Source of the DNA: Cavenderia fasciculata
Taxonomy: Eukaryota > Evosea > Eumycetozoa > Acytosteliales > Cavenderiaceae
Direction: 5' to 3'
DNA: 64,000 nucleotides
Assembly: GCF_000203815.1 (NCBI RefSeq)
Contig: NW_004457624.1
Location: 2,356,001 to 2,420,000 of the forward strand
In this document: one piece after another, positions 1-13,004 of the stretch
Numbering within the stretch: the stretch's first letter is position 1
How the letters are laid out: each line of letters begins with the position of its first letter
The notes under the pieces: generated by a model
The model's database searches: none
What the model was told of the DNA's origin: nothing
What the model saw: only the letters and a program-made list of their open reading frames with translations
Program-made: the position numbers and the translations under genes

Positions 1-3000
1 CATCGAATTTTAACGATTTTCCACCGATAAACATAGATTTGGTTTATAATAATTATCTCATTTACAGCGAATGTCCGACCATACCCAGTCGTCCAGCAGA
101 CATGGCCAACAAGAGAATGGGTATAATGGCCTTGGAGCAGACCAGTTACAATTCTCTCAAAAGCACCGATCTCTGTAGAGGATCAGTATCACCAATGGAC
201 TTTGAAAAGAATAATCCAATGGCTGGTATATTGGACCTAAACTCTTGTGTCCAAACTTATTTCTGTAAAAGTGTAGATACCTATTTTCAAGTAATGCAAT
301 CCACCAACAACAACAATTGTGAATCCAACAACAATAACTATATCTGTCCGACTCTTCCAAATAGTAATCATTCATCAGTACTAGTCTATTCACAAACAAT
401 CGATATTGGTGACAAATTAAATATTACCTCTTCAAAATGTTCAACCGTTTGTGTTCATGGTTTTTGTAATTCAAGATTATCAATTTGTCAATGTGATCCT
501 GGTTGGACTAATATTGATTGTAGTCAAGGTAAATAATAGATAATATAAAAAGAATAGAATGAATAGATTAAAATGATAAAACATAACCTTAACTTTTATA
601 TTTTAATTTTAGATGTTGATGAATGTAAACAAAGTGATTTAAATCCATGTCAATTAAATTCACATTGCGTAAATACTTTGGGATCTTATCAATGTGTTTG
701 TAATCAAGGTTATAAACAAAATTCAAATAGTTGTAGTGGTATAGTATATTAAAAACAAGAGATATCAAAACTTTGAAAAGATCATTTATTTATTAAACTA
801 AACTATTTCCTTTTTAATTTATTTTAGATATTAATGAATGTAATGAAAATAATTTATTATGTAATCAAACTACATCATATTGTGTAAATAATGTTGGAAG
901 TTATAATTGTGTTTGTTTAAATGGTTTTAAATTAAAACAAAATATTTCAAATGAATGTGAAGGTAAATCAACTTATTGAATTTAAAAAAAGTAAAGAGAG
1001 AGAGAGAGAGAGGATCATATTAATTAATATTATTATTATTATTATTTCCTTTTTTTTTAGATATAAATGAATGTGAAAATGAAGATATATGTGGTGATCA
1101 TGGTATATGTCAAAACACATTTGGTAGCTTTCAATGTGGATGTGAAAGAGGTTATTTATGGAATTCAACACAATGTATAGATGTTGATGAATGTACAACT
1201 AGGTTGGCTGTATGTCCATTAAATGCATTGTGTATTAATCGTATTGGTCATTATGATTGTAAATGTCCTGATAATTTACTTTTCCTATCTGATAATAAAT
1301 GTCAAGGTAAAAAAGAGAACCAAAAAAAGAAATACTATAGTATACTCTATCCATCTTCTAACCTTTTTTTTTCTTATTTTTGTAGAATTTCCACCAATTT
1401 ATAATGTTAAACATTTAGGTAAAGGTAAAATAGAAATGGAAGGAGTAGGACAATTTAAATATGAAAACTTTTCCATTTTAATTGGTAATATACCTTGTGT
1501 AAAGGTTGAATTTGCAACCAATGGAGAAAAGAAATTAAGTTGTACAATTGAACAAGGTCTTTATATCGATGGTGAATCAATCATATTTTTTGTAAATTCT
1601 GCTAGTAAAATGGTTTCAACGCTAAGATGTAAGAAAGAAAAAAACAAATATATTTAAATCATCTTTTTTCTAATTCTTTTTTTTCTTTTTGCTTTTTTAG
1701 TACCATTTATAACATCAATTAATGAAGTACCAACAAAAGGAGGATATTTAGAATTAAATGTAATTGGATCAGTTGATGAACGTCAAATGAAATTAGAGAT
1801 TAATGATAAACCATGTGAAAATCTAACATTGATAGATCAAGGTGTATTGTCTTGTTATGTTGGTCCTGGAACAGGTATAAAAAGTTTGGTATTTGAAAGT
1901 ATTGGACAAGTATCTAGTGATGGTTTGATGTTTTCCTATCAACAACCAAACATTACATTCCATACATTGGTTGGTACTGAAGGTGGTCAAATTCAAATCT
2001 ATAGTTCTAATCTAGGTAATGACACTTCACTCATTAATATGACCGTCGATGGTGAACCATGTAAAAATATTCAATTTATAGTTCCAGATGAATCATTTCA
2101 ATGTCTAGTATCACCTTCCAAATATTTTCATAGTGTTGGTGAATTATCTATTGATTCTGTTAAATCTTTAAATAATTTATTATTAATTTATGATCAAAGT
2201 AAGAAATTAAATATAGATATTATATTCAAGGAATGCTTACTTACTTTTTAATTTATTTTTTTAGAGTATTCATGTAATAAAAGTAATTGTGTAAATGGTA
2301 ATTGTATATATGGAAATTGTTATTGTAGTGGTGGATGGGCAGGTGAAACATGTGAATTATATGATAGAGATGTGACAGATTTCACGGCAACGTCAACTGG
2401 ATCATCATTTCGTCCACATGTTACTATATCGGCACGTGATGGGACATGGTTTGAATTGTTGGTTTCTAGAATCAAAGAGGTTAGTCCAACACATGAATTG
2501 GTAGAATCATATAATCTAACCATGCCACACTTGGCTTGGACATTGGTCAATCAACTACCCTATTGGAATTACAGTATAACATTGAATAATAATGCATCAA
2601 TCTATGTATCCATACGAATGCCAAACCAAAACAACTCTGTCACCAATGACGATTATGATGAACAACAACAACAACCTACACTTTTTCCAGTACCACCACA
2701 GGTAGAATACAAGATTGGACCAAATATTACATTGACAGCATCGGCTGCGTCCATTCAATACACCATTTCAGTATTTAATTGGCCATTCCAATCAAAATAC
2801 AATACTCTTAGACTATTATTAAATAGTAACTCTTCGACGGCCAATAGCGATAATCGAGATTGTTCTATTGTCAATTACAGCCACTTTAAAACAAACACAC
2901 TCGATTCTGACCTAATCCATAGTAACAGTCAACCATTGCAAGGTGTAAGAGGTACCGATACAATCAGACCATACATTGCAGTTAGAGGAAAGGAGTTATT

Positions 3001-3427
3001 GTGGTACAAGACCTACAATGGATATACTACACTGTATGCTCGATTCCTCAACAAGGGATTAGTAGATGGAGAGTTAAAAACTATTCGATTCAACCAAGTG
3101 TATAGATCAACCGATCTAATATCGCAAGACAATACAGCTACGACCGGTGAAATGACAATTGAGAATGGTCCGGAACCAATCATTGTTGAAATGAACCTAC
3201 CATACTTTGAATCGAGTTGTGTTGTCGATCCAGACTATGTCATACAAATCGGACGAGATAGAGATAGTCATGCAGAATGTATGAAACGTTCTGAAATGTC
3301 TGATAAACTTCTCATCCCATCTGTATCCATTACAGTTGCCGTCGTTGGATGTGGTACCATTATCTCTGTAGTTTGGTTTATCATTCATAAACGTAGAAAG
3401 AATAGAGCTGCTCCCCCCTCCAAATAA
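1..3427 (+). CDS. EGF/IPT-domain single-pass surface protein (5' end outside window)
   Basis: This is the 3' part of a large cell-surface protein; the frame is open from base 3, so the start lies upstream. Exons by splice consensus are ..528, 613-738, 828-962, 1061-1306, 1386-1628, 1701-2198 and 2265-3427. The order is a Cys-rich EGF-like unit, then four calcium-binding EGF modules beginning D(V/I)(D/N)EC, then about three IPT/TIG-like beta-sandwich repeats (1386-2198), a further EGF-like unit (from 2265), and a membrane-proximal extracellular region. A hydrophobic segment near 3320-3385 followed by a short basic tail (HKRRKNR) marks a type I membrane protein. Architecture and C-terminal region resemble the dictyostelid ComC-like family of EGF/IPT adhesion or signalling proteins (inference). 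The ligand is unknown. Introns flanking the calcium-binding EGF exons are all phase 1. Confidence 0.85.
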
Positions 3428-3718
3428 ATAAATAAATAAATAAAAAAGATTAATATATATATATAGTTTTTTCAAATATTATTTGTTGATGATCATATAT
3501 TATTACTAAAAATAGTGAATCGACGCGAATGGGGGTTTAATTAAAAATCGCTTTGATATTTTTTTCGTTCATTAATTTAATTTATTATTTTTTATGAAGT
3601 AGCAACAACAAACTTGAGTGTTGTTCAAAGTTTTTCTATTCTTGTTTAATCATTGTCTCATCATAATCATCACATTCATCATTCATTCATTCGAAATATA
3701 AATATATTACTATAAAAA

Positions 3719-4860
3719 ATGCCAAGATGGGTACCATTTATGAAAGTACCATTTAGAAGAAGAGTAGAGATTACAGCAGTACTTGTTTATGCATTGATTA
3801 CACCATTTACATTGTTGGCAGCATTCTATGCGATCGTTATACCTATATTCTGGTTCTTTACTATCCCCTATCTCATATGGATGATATATTATGACAAGAC
3901 ATGGGAACATGGAGGAAAACGATTGGAATGGGTTAGAAACCTAAGAATCTGGTCATTCTTTAGAGATTACTTTCCCGTATCTTTGGTTGCAAGTTCAAAA
4001 TTGGATCCAAAAAAGAATTATATATTTGGGTATGAAAAGAAAGAGAATGAAAAGAGGCAATGATGTGATGTGTTTGTTAACTTGCTCTTTATTTTATATT
4101 TTAGATATCATCCACATGGAATTATTAGTTTAGGAGCCTTTTGTAATTTTGCAACAAATGCAAATGGAGTTGATCAGAAATTCCCTGGTCTTACCATTCA
4201 TCCTCTTACATTGGAATCAAACTTTAAACTCCCCTTTTTTAGAGATGTTTTGATGAGTTTTGGAATGTCATCGGTTAGTCGCAAAGGATGCGATAACATT
4301 TTATCAAGTGGACCAGGAAAATCAATCATGATTGTAGTTGGTGGTGCTGCTGAATCTTTAGATGCTCATCCAGGAAACAATGAATTATATTTAAAAAGAA
4401 GAAAAGGTTTTGTTAGATTAGCTCTTAGTCATGGGTAAGTTAAAAAAAACAACAAAACAAAATAATGGTTATAGTTTCTAATTTGATTTATTTTATTTTT
4501 CTCTTTAGAGCTGGATTAGTACCAATGTATTCATTTGGAGAAAATGATGTATTTGATCAAGTATCAAATCCAAGAGGATCATTCCTTAGACGTTTACAAC
4601 AAAAAATATTACAAATATCTGGAATCGCTCCACCACTTTTTAATGGTCGTGGTATATTTACCTATGACTTTGGTCTGTTGCCTCATAGACACAAAATTGT
4701 TACAGTGGTTGGGGATGCACTTGAAGTACCAAGAATATCAAACCCCTCGGATGAAGTGGTTGATTTCTATCATCAAGCCTATATCGATTCATTGACTGTT
4801 TTATTCAACAAATATAAAGATGATTTTGGTAGTCCAACTGATGAATTAAAAATTAATTAA
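3719..4860 (+). CDS. dgat2: Diacylglycerol O-acyltransferase 2 (DGAT2 family)
   Basis: This enzyme should transfer an acyl chain from acyl-CoA to diacylglycerol in the ER or lipid-droplet membrane, the last step of triacylglycerol synthesis. Exons are 3719-4029, 4105-4434 and 4509-4860, giving 330 residues, normal for DGAT2. An N-terminal hydrophobic hairpin spans about residues 18-55. The family signature YHPHG is formed across the first splice junction (GG|A). Further family blocks are GGAAESLDAHPG, RKGFVRLA followed by a second junction, then GLVPMYSFGEND. The start codon follows an AAAAA run, the usual dictyostelid context, and no other in-frame ATG lies upstream. All catalytic blocks are intact. 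Monoacylglycerol acyltransferase activity within the same family cannot be excluded. Confidence 0.95.
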
Positions 4861-5094
4861 ATAGAATAATAAAAAAGGACCAACCAAACCAACAAACAAA
4901 CAATTGTAAAGATATACAACTATAATATATTATATAGATTCCATTAAAAAAATTACAATTAAATTTAAATTTCAACCATTATATATCGATGAGAATTTGA
5001 TTTCACTGAACCCAATTAAAGTTTTCGACTTGTTTCTTATATATACTTTTAAAACATCACAATCTTATTTCATTCAATAAGAATAACAATCATC

Positions 5095-5726
5095 ATGGAG
5101 AACGAACAACAACAACAAGATAACAATACTAATGAACAACAAGAACAACAACAAGATAATACTAATACTGTTGTAGTTGAAGAAGAACAACAAGGAGAAC
5201 CAGAAGGTATCCCAATCGAAGAGATTAATAGAGATCCAAATGTAGACAATGCATTTGCAGATGCAAGCAATTTTACAATCATAGTAAAGAATGAAGAAGC
5301 ACCTGCTGAAGGTATTGCTCATCCAGAAACAAAGAAATTGACAAAGAGAATTCATTGCAGAAGATGTGATTGCACTGTACTCATTCAAAATAACGCTACT
5401 CTTGTACGAAAAAAATGTATAGTACTATAGAATAATAGAATGAACTTATTTGTTGTCGTTTCTAACCAATATCTGTCTGTCTGTCTATTTATATTTATTT
5501 CTAGATTCCATTATTAAATCAAAAAGGATCAGATACAGCAGAAGAATTAAAGTGGATGTGGTTCTTGCCAGATATGTTCCAATTTGAGAATATTGCCTTT
5601 TCAAAAGATGTAAAGAACAAGATCAAATATCTTACCTGTGCTGAATGTGAATATGAAATCATTGGTGTTCATGATCTTACAACCAAAGAAAACTATATTG
5701 CTCATGATAGAATTGTTTATAAATAA
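5095..5726 (+). CDS. rabif: Mss4/RABIF-like Rab guanine-nucleotide release factor
   Basis: Mss4 proteins bind nucleotide-free exocytic Rab GTPases and act as chaperone or weak exchange factor. The N-terminal 75 residues are Gln/Asn/Glu-rich. The Mss4 fold follows: CRRC at about residue 91 and CAEC in the second exon are the two zinc-binding CxxC knuckles, with WMWFLPDMFQFENIAF matching the conserved Rab-contact stretch. Exon 2 starts at 5505 (ATT CCA TTA) in phase 0 and ends with TAA at 5724-5726. The donor is ambiguous. The best GT (5417, GTATAG) would end exon 1 in phase 1 and break the frame. An in-phase GT exists at 5404 (GTACGA, poor consensus). The A7 run just before 5416 may be one base too long. 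The family assignment does not depend on this. Confidence 0.85.
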
Positions 5727-5890
5727 ATAATAATTAAATAAAACTAATTATATATAGATAAATAGATAAATAATTATATATATTAAAAAAAGGGATAATG
5801 AATTCTATATCTCTATATTTTTGTTTTTTAATTATTTATAATGTTTTTTTTTTATTTATTTAGTAATGGTAATTTATTTATATATATAAT

Positions 5891-6725
5891 TTAAAGGTCA
5901 GTGTGAACTTCGCAGGTCTTTTGGATGAGTAAATCTACAACAGAGGCCTTGTTTTCGGCAGTCTTTCTACGGACGAGATCAATTTCCTTGGTGACATTGG
6001 AATTTAAATCAGCAGAGTTGGCGCTGGTCATACCAAGGAACTTTTAAAAGAAAAAAAAATAAATAGAAAAGAAATTAGTAAATTGAAACTAAACTAGTTT
6101 GAGAGTTTGAGACACAAAGAATAAGAAAGGAAGGAGTGTTCATCATCTTTTTCATCATCATCATAAGTTTTGTAGATTGTTCCAATATAATATAATCCAA
6201 GTATAGAGTTGTCCAATTGTATGTATGTATGTATTTGTTGTTTGTCAATGTTTTCTCTAGTTGTTGTTTGTATGCAATGATGATATATGATGATGACGAT
6301 AATGATGAATGTAATGTTCCTTCCTTCCTTTCTTTCTTTCTTATTCTTTGTTTGTTGATTGATTGATTTGATTATACCTTTGATTCGTAATCCTTGAATT
6401 CCTTTTCCTTTGAATCCTTGAATTGCTTGATTTCTCTTTCAGCTTCATGTTGAGCTTGCTTTAACTTTTGAACTCTCTCTGTTTTTGTTTGTTAAAGAGA
6501 TGATAATAATAATAAAGGTTAATTAGCATGATGATGTTATTACTCTATTCTATAAGTTCTATTTTGATAGTAGTTTGTTTGTTTGATCAACATGTTTAAA
6601 ACCCGCCTTAACCCAGTATCTAGATCTACTTTCGTCTTGTTTCACATACCTTGTCTGGCCTTTGAGATGGTTTCTTGAGCCATCTTTTCGGCTTGTAATA
6701 ATTGCTTAATACCGTCTTCTGACAT
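5891..6725 (-). CDS. vatG: V-type proton ATPase subunit G
   Basis: Subunit G forms part of the peripheral stalk that links the V1 catalytic head to the membrane sector, so the product should act in acidification of endolysosomes and the contractile vacuole. Exons on the minus strand are 6725-6650, 6478-6378 and 6040-5891, giving 108 residues, close to the usual 110-118. The N-terminus MSEDGIKQLLQAEKMAQE matches the family's opening helix, followed by a charged coiled coil (LKQAQHEAEREIKQFK). The gene is hidden because its exons are short and the introns are long relative to them (171 and 337 bp). All three junctions restore the frame with GT/AG ends. It lies downstream of, and on the same strand as, the JmjC gene, about 360 bp away. 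Confidence 0.92.
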
Positions 6726-7084
6726 TTTATATATATGTGTATGGAGTGTGGAGAGTGAAAAGAAAAAAGAGATATAAAGGATGTGTAATAATAGAGCTCA
6801 AACGCAGGGCAATAAAAAAAGATTTTTCTCTCTCTCAAAAGAAGGAGGTTAAGACAAAAAAAACAAAAAAATTGTTTCAACTCGACCAGGTCATCGACAA
6901 CATGTTTTTTTCACCAGCCAAAACATCAAAAGCGAGAGTGCGCGGAATTTTCATAACCGAATGAGAGAGAGAACAAGGAGGCATAGAGATATTTTTAAAA
7001 AGTAGGATGACGTATATATATATAGGGAAGGGATAAGTATACTTCATTTATACATTTATATTTATCTCTTTTCTTTCTTTTTGT
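6726..7084. other. Spacer between vatG and the JmjC gene
   Basis: This 359 bp stretch lies upstream of vatG and holds its promoter. It contains T- and A-rich runs and a TATATATATA tract near 7014-7024. An open frame on the plus strand (6737-6964) has Lys-rich, low-complexity composition and no family resemblance, so I regard it as chance. Confidence 0.5.
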
Positions 7085-8635
7085 TTATTGATCATCAACA
7101 TAAAACCAAAAACTAAGAGATGAAGAATTTGAAAGTGAACGAACATAATGCCAACAATTGGAAGGGATAAAGAGCATATCACCTGGAGAAAGGATGGTTT
7201 CAGTGTATTTGGCTTGAGCAAATAATGGAAAGTCTTGAGGGGATGCATTCTCAATGTCGAGCATTGTCATGTTACCTTGCAAGGCAACAGAGGTGTTGTT
7301 GGTTTCCTTGATGTAGAGATTTGGTGTTTGTGATGGTTCATAGAGACGAACATATTTGTGTCCGACGATTTGTGTGAGATAGTTATCATAACTGTCATAG
7401 TGAAGCGGTGTGATTGTATTGTTGGTACCAAACCAACTGTGTGGAGAAAGGTCACTACTCTTTGGTAGGTATTGTGATTTTGAAAAGTGATCACAAAGTT
7501 CTGGTATTTGTTCAACCAGATTGTGTTGTGCCAAGTATCCAACCTCTTCCGATGTTTTGGGTATTTCATTGGTCAAACTGGATGGTACCAAATATTTTTC
7601 AACAAATTCCTTCATCTTTATAACCTTTTCAGACCATTCTGGTTGTTTTGTCTTTAATTCTCCAAGTTGTCCAATTTCATCCATCGATTTATATAATTTA
7701 TTATGTCCAATTTCAATTGGTACTAATCTATTTCCAAAATTATTTATAAAATAACTAAAATTGAAAAAAGAGTAAGAATTAATAAACATTCAATCAAATA
7801 ATTAATTAATTAATTATATATTATTATTTACTTTAAATCTTTCCATTTTTCAATACAAGGCCATTGCATTGTTTCATTTGATTTTATAACACAAGGTAAA
7901 TTCTTTTTTAAATGATTTTCAAGTACATATTCAACGGTTGGATTTTCAAGTATAATAATTTGATTATTAATCTTTGGAAGTTCTATATTTAATTCATCAT
8001 ATTTAATCTAAAAAAATAGAAAATAAAATGATTAAGTTAAATGAATTGAAAAGTTTGGATACTATTGATTAATTAATTACCATTGGAATGATAGAAGTAT
8101 CATCATTATTATTGGTTGAAATTGAAGTAGAAATTGATTTAATGATTGGTATGATTAATGATTTAGGAGCACCCATTATAAAACTAGTATCTAATTGTTC
8201 AATTGCCTTTTCATTGTTGTTTTGTCCGACGTGATAAAGAGTTGATAATAACAAAGAGTATACATAACATTCTCTTAGACAAACATGACTCCATCCATTA
8301 TTTGATACCAACTTTTGCCACAATTGATCAGTCATTCGTGTAGACAAATCACCCAATTGTGTAAATTGTTTCTTGTTTAATATATAAAATATCTTTCTTA
8401 GATCACTTGATAATGATCCTTCTCCTATACTTGATAAATCACTACATGCTAAATGGACGGAATAGATTGTTAGTTTAATCATGTGATCATTCATTCATTC
8501 ATTCATTCATTCATTCATTCATTCATTCATTCATTTGAACAATGACATACTTTGAAGATAAGATTTCTTTATAAATGTAAATATTGGTTGATAGATTGTA
8601 TTGATATCAACTACTACTATACTACTACTTGACAT
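7085..8635 (-). CDS. JmjC/cupin-8 domain 2-oxoglutarate oxygenase (JMJD5-like)
   Basis: This is a predicted Fe(II)/2-oxoglutarate-dependent hydroxylase or demethylase. Minus-strand exons are 8635-8551, 8448-8081, 8007-7832 and 7754-7085, about 432 residues. The N-terminal half is helical and poorly conserved. The C-terminal half carries the cupin core: WFGTNNTITPLHYDSYDN contains the iron-binding HxD, and PSNCWHYVRSL supplies the distal iron His. The segment LSPGDMLFIPS is typical of the JMJD5/FIH group. The motif set is complete, so the enzyme is probably active. The substrate, protein or otherwise, is not visible in the sequence. It is transcribed divergently from the kelch gene across 304 bp. 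Intron 1 contains a 48 bp ATTC microsatellite. Confidence 0.85.
8487..8534. repeat. (CATT)n microsatellite, about 12 copies
   Basis: Perfect tetranucleotide tandem repeat inside intron 1 of the JmjC gene. It is likely length-polymorphic between strains. Confidence 0.95.
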
Positions 8636-8939
8636 GATTGAAATGATAGATATTTAAATGAGATCTTGAGTCAAGATCGTAAATCGAAGATTAAAAAGAA
8701 AGATTAGTTGAATTGTTTTGGTTCGTTTGATCAGAGCTAAAAAGACTAGTACCCCCGATAGTCTACTATTCAAACTAAACGGAGGGTGATGAATAAATTG
8801 TTTAGTTTTTTTTTATTTTTGCACAAGGAGACCTCCATCAATCACCTCATCTTCCTCATCACATGACATATATTAAAAGTAGATCAAGATATAATCAACA
8901 AAAAGAAAGAACAAGGCAATATATATATAGTAGAGTAGC
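8636..8939. promoter_or_regulatory. Divergent promoter region, JmjC and kelch genes
   Basis: This 304 bp stretch separates two genes whose start codons face away from each other. It includes a T-rich run near 8804-8820 and a TATATATATAG tract near 8922-8932 just before the kelch ATG. No specific factor site can be assigned. Confidence 0.5.
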
Positions 8940-10056
8940 ATGAATTGGTCTAAAGCTACTACTGGAGGTGATCCATTAGCATTTACAAGTATAAGATCAC
9001 ATACTGCTACTGTTGTAGGACACAAGATATTTGTATTTGGAGGTTCCGATGCAAACGATAAGTTTAATGATCTACTTGTATTTGATACTAGTATGTTGTA
9101 AAAAACAAACAAACAAACAAATAACAATCATCTCTAACAGTCTCATTCATTTGTTCATCATTCATTCCCTACCCCACTAATTTAAAGAAACCATGTTTTG
9201 GAGTAAACCAACAACAAATGGAGCAGAGTGTATACCAGGTCCACATAGAGCACATAGTGCAACATTGGTAGATTACAGATTATTTGTATTTGGTGGTGGT
9301 GATGGTCCAAACTATTTTAAAGATTTATATATTTTAGATACAAGTAAGAGACCAGACTCTATCTATATATATATATCTCTTTCTCTTTCTCTTTCTCATT
9401 TCTAATATCCTTTTTCTATTTTCTATTTTTTAGAAACATTAACATGGAGTAAACCAATAACAAATGGTAGTGGACCAGGACCAAGAAGAGCACATACAGC
9501 TAATTTGGTTGCTGGTAAAAATATTTATATATTTGGTGGAGGTGATGGTAACAAGGCATTGAATGAAATGTATGTTTTGGATACAGAGACATTGACGTGG
9601 ACCTGTATAAAGGCAAATGGATCGTTGCCGGGAAGTAGAGGATACCATTCTAGTTTATTGATGAATGGAAAGATTGGAGTATTTGGTGGGTCCGATGGTG
9701 CTGAATGTTTTTCAGATTTCCATCTATTCGATCCTGCCACCAACACTTGGAGTAGACTGCCAGTGACCAATCCAACACCCATCCTTGCACAAAGTTGCAT
9801 TTCAATTGGAAAGCGTATTCTTGTATTTGGAGGTCACAATGCAACCGACTATATCGACACTCTCAAACTATTCCACATTGATCGTTTGGAATGGGAAAAT
9901 TTGAAATGTACAGGCGCTCCACCTCAACCACGCGGTTATCATTGTTGTTGTTTTGTAGATCATCGTTTATTTGTTATTGGAGGTTATGATGGTACAAAAT
10001 GTTTTCCTGATGTTCATATTTTAGATTTAGGTTCTTATGCTTATTATGAAGCATAA
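8940..10056 (+). CDS. Kelch-repeat protein
   Basis: This is a beta-propeller protein of about 309 residues made almost entirely of kelch repeats, so a protein-interaction role is expected; no enzymatic domain is present. Exons are 8940-9090, 9188-9343 and 9434-10056. Both introns fall at the same place in the repeat (GAT ACN A|GT, after the DT of a blade) in phase 1, so each early exon encodes about one blade. Typical signatures recur: HTATVVGHKIFVFGGSD, HSATLVDYRLFVFGGGDG, HTANLVAGKNIYIFGGGDG, HSSLLMNGKIGVFGGSDG and HCCCFVDHRLFVIGGYDG. Six blades can be counted. The start ATG lies 8 bp after a TATA-like tract and is the only plausible one. It converges on metRS with 113 bp between stop codons. 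Confidence 0.9.
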
Positions 10057-10169
10057 ATAAAAAACAAACATTTAAAAAAAAACAAATCAAACATGTTGTT
10101 GTAATATATATATAATAAAAAAAAACAAACTAATAATAATATAAAAGTAATTATGTATTTGTATTTATT

Positions 10170-12737
10170 TTATCTAAGTTTAGCAGAAATAATTTCTTTC
10201 TTTTGTAAATCTAAAGGTTTACCATTTACGAGTAAAGGTTTTTCCTTGTAACATGGTACACCATCAATGACACGAAGATCCATGTGGATGAATTCCTTTT
10301 GGTAGTCAATGTTGGACTTGGGGACAATCTTGGAGTCCCTGGCACCAATCTTGCTACCAATTTCAGCGTCACTCAACAATAGAGAGACACCAATGGGTGA
10401 CTTGTCATCGGCAACGACAATCATGGCTTCACTTTGAACACCCTTGAACTTGGATGGCTTGAGGTTGAGTAGGACGGCAAGCTTTTGTCCAACAAGTTGT
10501 GATTTGGTAAAAGCAGTGGTGAGACCGGCAACAGCACGCTTGGTAACACCTCCACCAATATCACACTTGATAATGTAGAGACTGTCGGCAGCTGGATGAT
10601 CCTCTACCTCTACAATCTTGGCTACACGCAAGTCAAGTGGGAATTCATCGGCAACAGCACCAGCAAACTTGGTACGGAATGACTTTAAATCAACGTCTGG
10701 AATGGCTTGAATCAATGGTGTAATATTCTTGCTAATTTCATGTCCTTCTGGAATTAAAAATTCAAATCCAACTGTATATTTTGTTGATTCAAAATTTAAT
10801 TGTTCATGAATCTAAATAAAATAATAGAACAATATTAATATTATTATTTTTCTTTTGTTTTCTTTTTTTTCCTTACTTGTTGAGAAATTAAAGGTAAATA
10901 AGGTTCGAATAAAGTAGCCAATAATTTAATAGTATTAACTAATAAAGCAACAGAAGCACCACATCTAGCTTTATCAGTTTTAATGACTTCCCAAGGTTTG
11001 TTTTCTTGTTGGTATTGATTACCCAATCTAGAGATGGCCATGGCGAGACGAAGACCTTCCTTGATACGGACGGCTTCAAGAGCTTCGTGGTAGAGCTTGA
11101 CATTGTCGTTGACTTCTTGAACAAACTTTTTATCACTGTCGTTGAGGTCAATCTTTGGAATCTTGCCATCAAAGTTGACAGAGACAAACTTTAAGACACG
11201 GTTGACAAGATTGCCAAAGTTGTTTAAAAGTTCAAGAGTCTTTGCTGAAAAGTCGTCCCATGAAAAGACAGAGTCAGAGACTTCGGGACGATTCGAAAGC
11301 AAATAGAAACGCCAAATGTCGGCTGGGATCTTGGTGTCACGTGCACCGTCACCAAAAACACCAGTGTTTCTGCTCTTGGAGAACTTTCCAGTCTCATAGT
11401 TTAGGTATTCGGTAGTGCTGAGGTTATGCAACATGGTGTATGGGTCTTCAGTACCAATCAATGAAGATGGGAAAATGACAGTGTGGAATGGCACATTGTC
11501 CTTGCCCATGAATTGAACCAATTCAACATTCTCTGGATTCTTCCACCATTTCTCCCATTCTTTTGTGTATTCCTTGGTAATCGATAAATAGCCAATTGGT
11601 GCATCAAACCATACATAAAATACTTTTTCTTTAAATTCTTCTAATGGTACTGGTGTTCTAGAGAAAAAAGAAAAAGAAATAAATAAATATATAGATTCTT
11701 TTTCTATATTCTTTTGTTTCTATTGTTTAGACCTACCCCCATTTCAAATCTCTTGTAATACAACGTGGTTTTAATTCACCTTTAACCCAACTGTTTGTAA
11801 TGTTTTGTGAGTTTTCAGACCATTTACCACTGCTTCCTTGAACAAAGGTATCTAATCTTTCTTGGACCTTGGGCAAGTCCAAAAAGATGTGTTTGGTGGA
11901 TTTAATGATTGGAGTAGTACTGCAAACCTTGCAACGTGGTTGAATGAGATCAGTTGGATTTAACAACTTGGTACACTTGTCACATTGATCACCACGTGCA
12001 TCTTCATATTGACAATGTGGACAAATTCCTTCAACATATCTAAAAATAGAAAAGAAAAAGAAAAAAAGAATTAATAATCAATCCATATCTATCATTTTTT
12101 AATTACTTCTTTTTTTTTTGTGTTCTATCTAATATTATTTACCTATCAGCAAGGAAGATTTTACATTGTTCACAAAATAATTGTTCGACGGTATCAGAAA
12201 AGGTGAGACCGTTTTGATGAAGTTTCATAAAGATGTCTTGAGTAATCTCAGTTTGACTTTGAGTAGATGTTCTACCAAACTTGTCGAATCCAATGTTGAA
12301 CCATTCATAGATTTCCTTGTGAATGGCATGATAACGATCACAAATCTCTTTTGGTGTACATTTCTCTTGTAATGCTTTGGTTTCAGTTGCAGTACCATAT
12401 TCATCAGTACCACAAATATAAATACAATTATGTCCTTTTAATCTGCAATATCTATATATATGTAAAGAGTCGGGGAATCAAAAAAAAGGGTGTTAACAAA
12501 TGTAACAAAGAAGAGAGAGATCACATCTCATTGCGAGTGATTGTTTCTTATATATATATATTATACAAACCTTGAATAAACATCACCACTTAGGACACAA
12601 CCAATGATATTACCAAGATGTGGTACATTGTTGACGTATGGTAGTGCAGATGTAATAAGAATGTTTCTTTGTCCCTCGATTGGGAGAACTTCAACATCCT
12701 TTGGTGGATTACTGCGTAGATAAATATTTTCGCTCAT
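10170..12737 (-). CDS. metS: Methionyl-tRNA synthetase, cytosolic, with EMAP-II-like C-terminal tRNA-binding domain
   Basis: The enzyme charges initiator and elongator tRNA-Met with methionine. Minus-strand exons are 12737-12571, 12451-12143, 12039-11737, 11657-10877 and 10811-10170, giving 733 residues. The class I HIGH signature appears as HLGN in [15 protein letters not shown], and KMSKS as KFSKS. The connective-peptide insertion carries zinc-binding CxxC pairs (CEQC, CPHC, CDKC, CKVC). The C-terminal domain, from about residue 590, begins [20 protein letters not shown] and matches the Arc1p/EMAP-II tRNA-binding fold, as in plant cytosolic MetRS rather than the animal WHEP form. All motifs are intact and every junction preserves the frame. 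Confidence 0.96.
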
Positions 12738-13004
12738 TTTTTAATAAAGTATAATAATAAATAATAACTAAAAATGAACAGATAGATAGATGAATGAATA
12801 ACTTTAACTTTCGATGAAGTTGTTTGTTTTCTCGACTTTTTTTTTTTTTTGATTTTTTTTAGAGTTGTTTGTTTGTTGTTCAAAAAAAAACAGTTGGACA
12901 ACTTTTGGGGTTGTTTAGAATTGGTTATTAAATAGATAAAATGCGAGAAATTCAAAAGATATTTACAATTTACAAAACTTGTTTGTGATTTATTTGGGAA
13001 TTAA

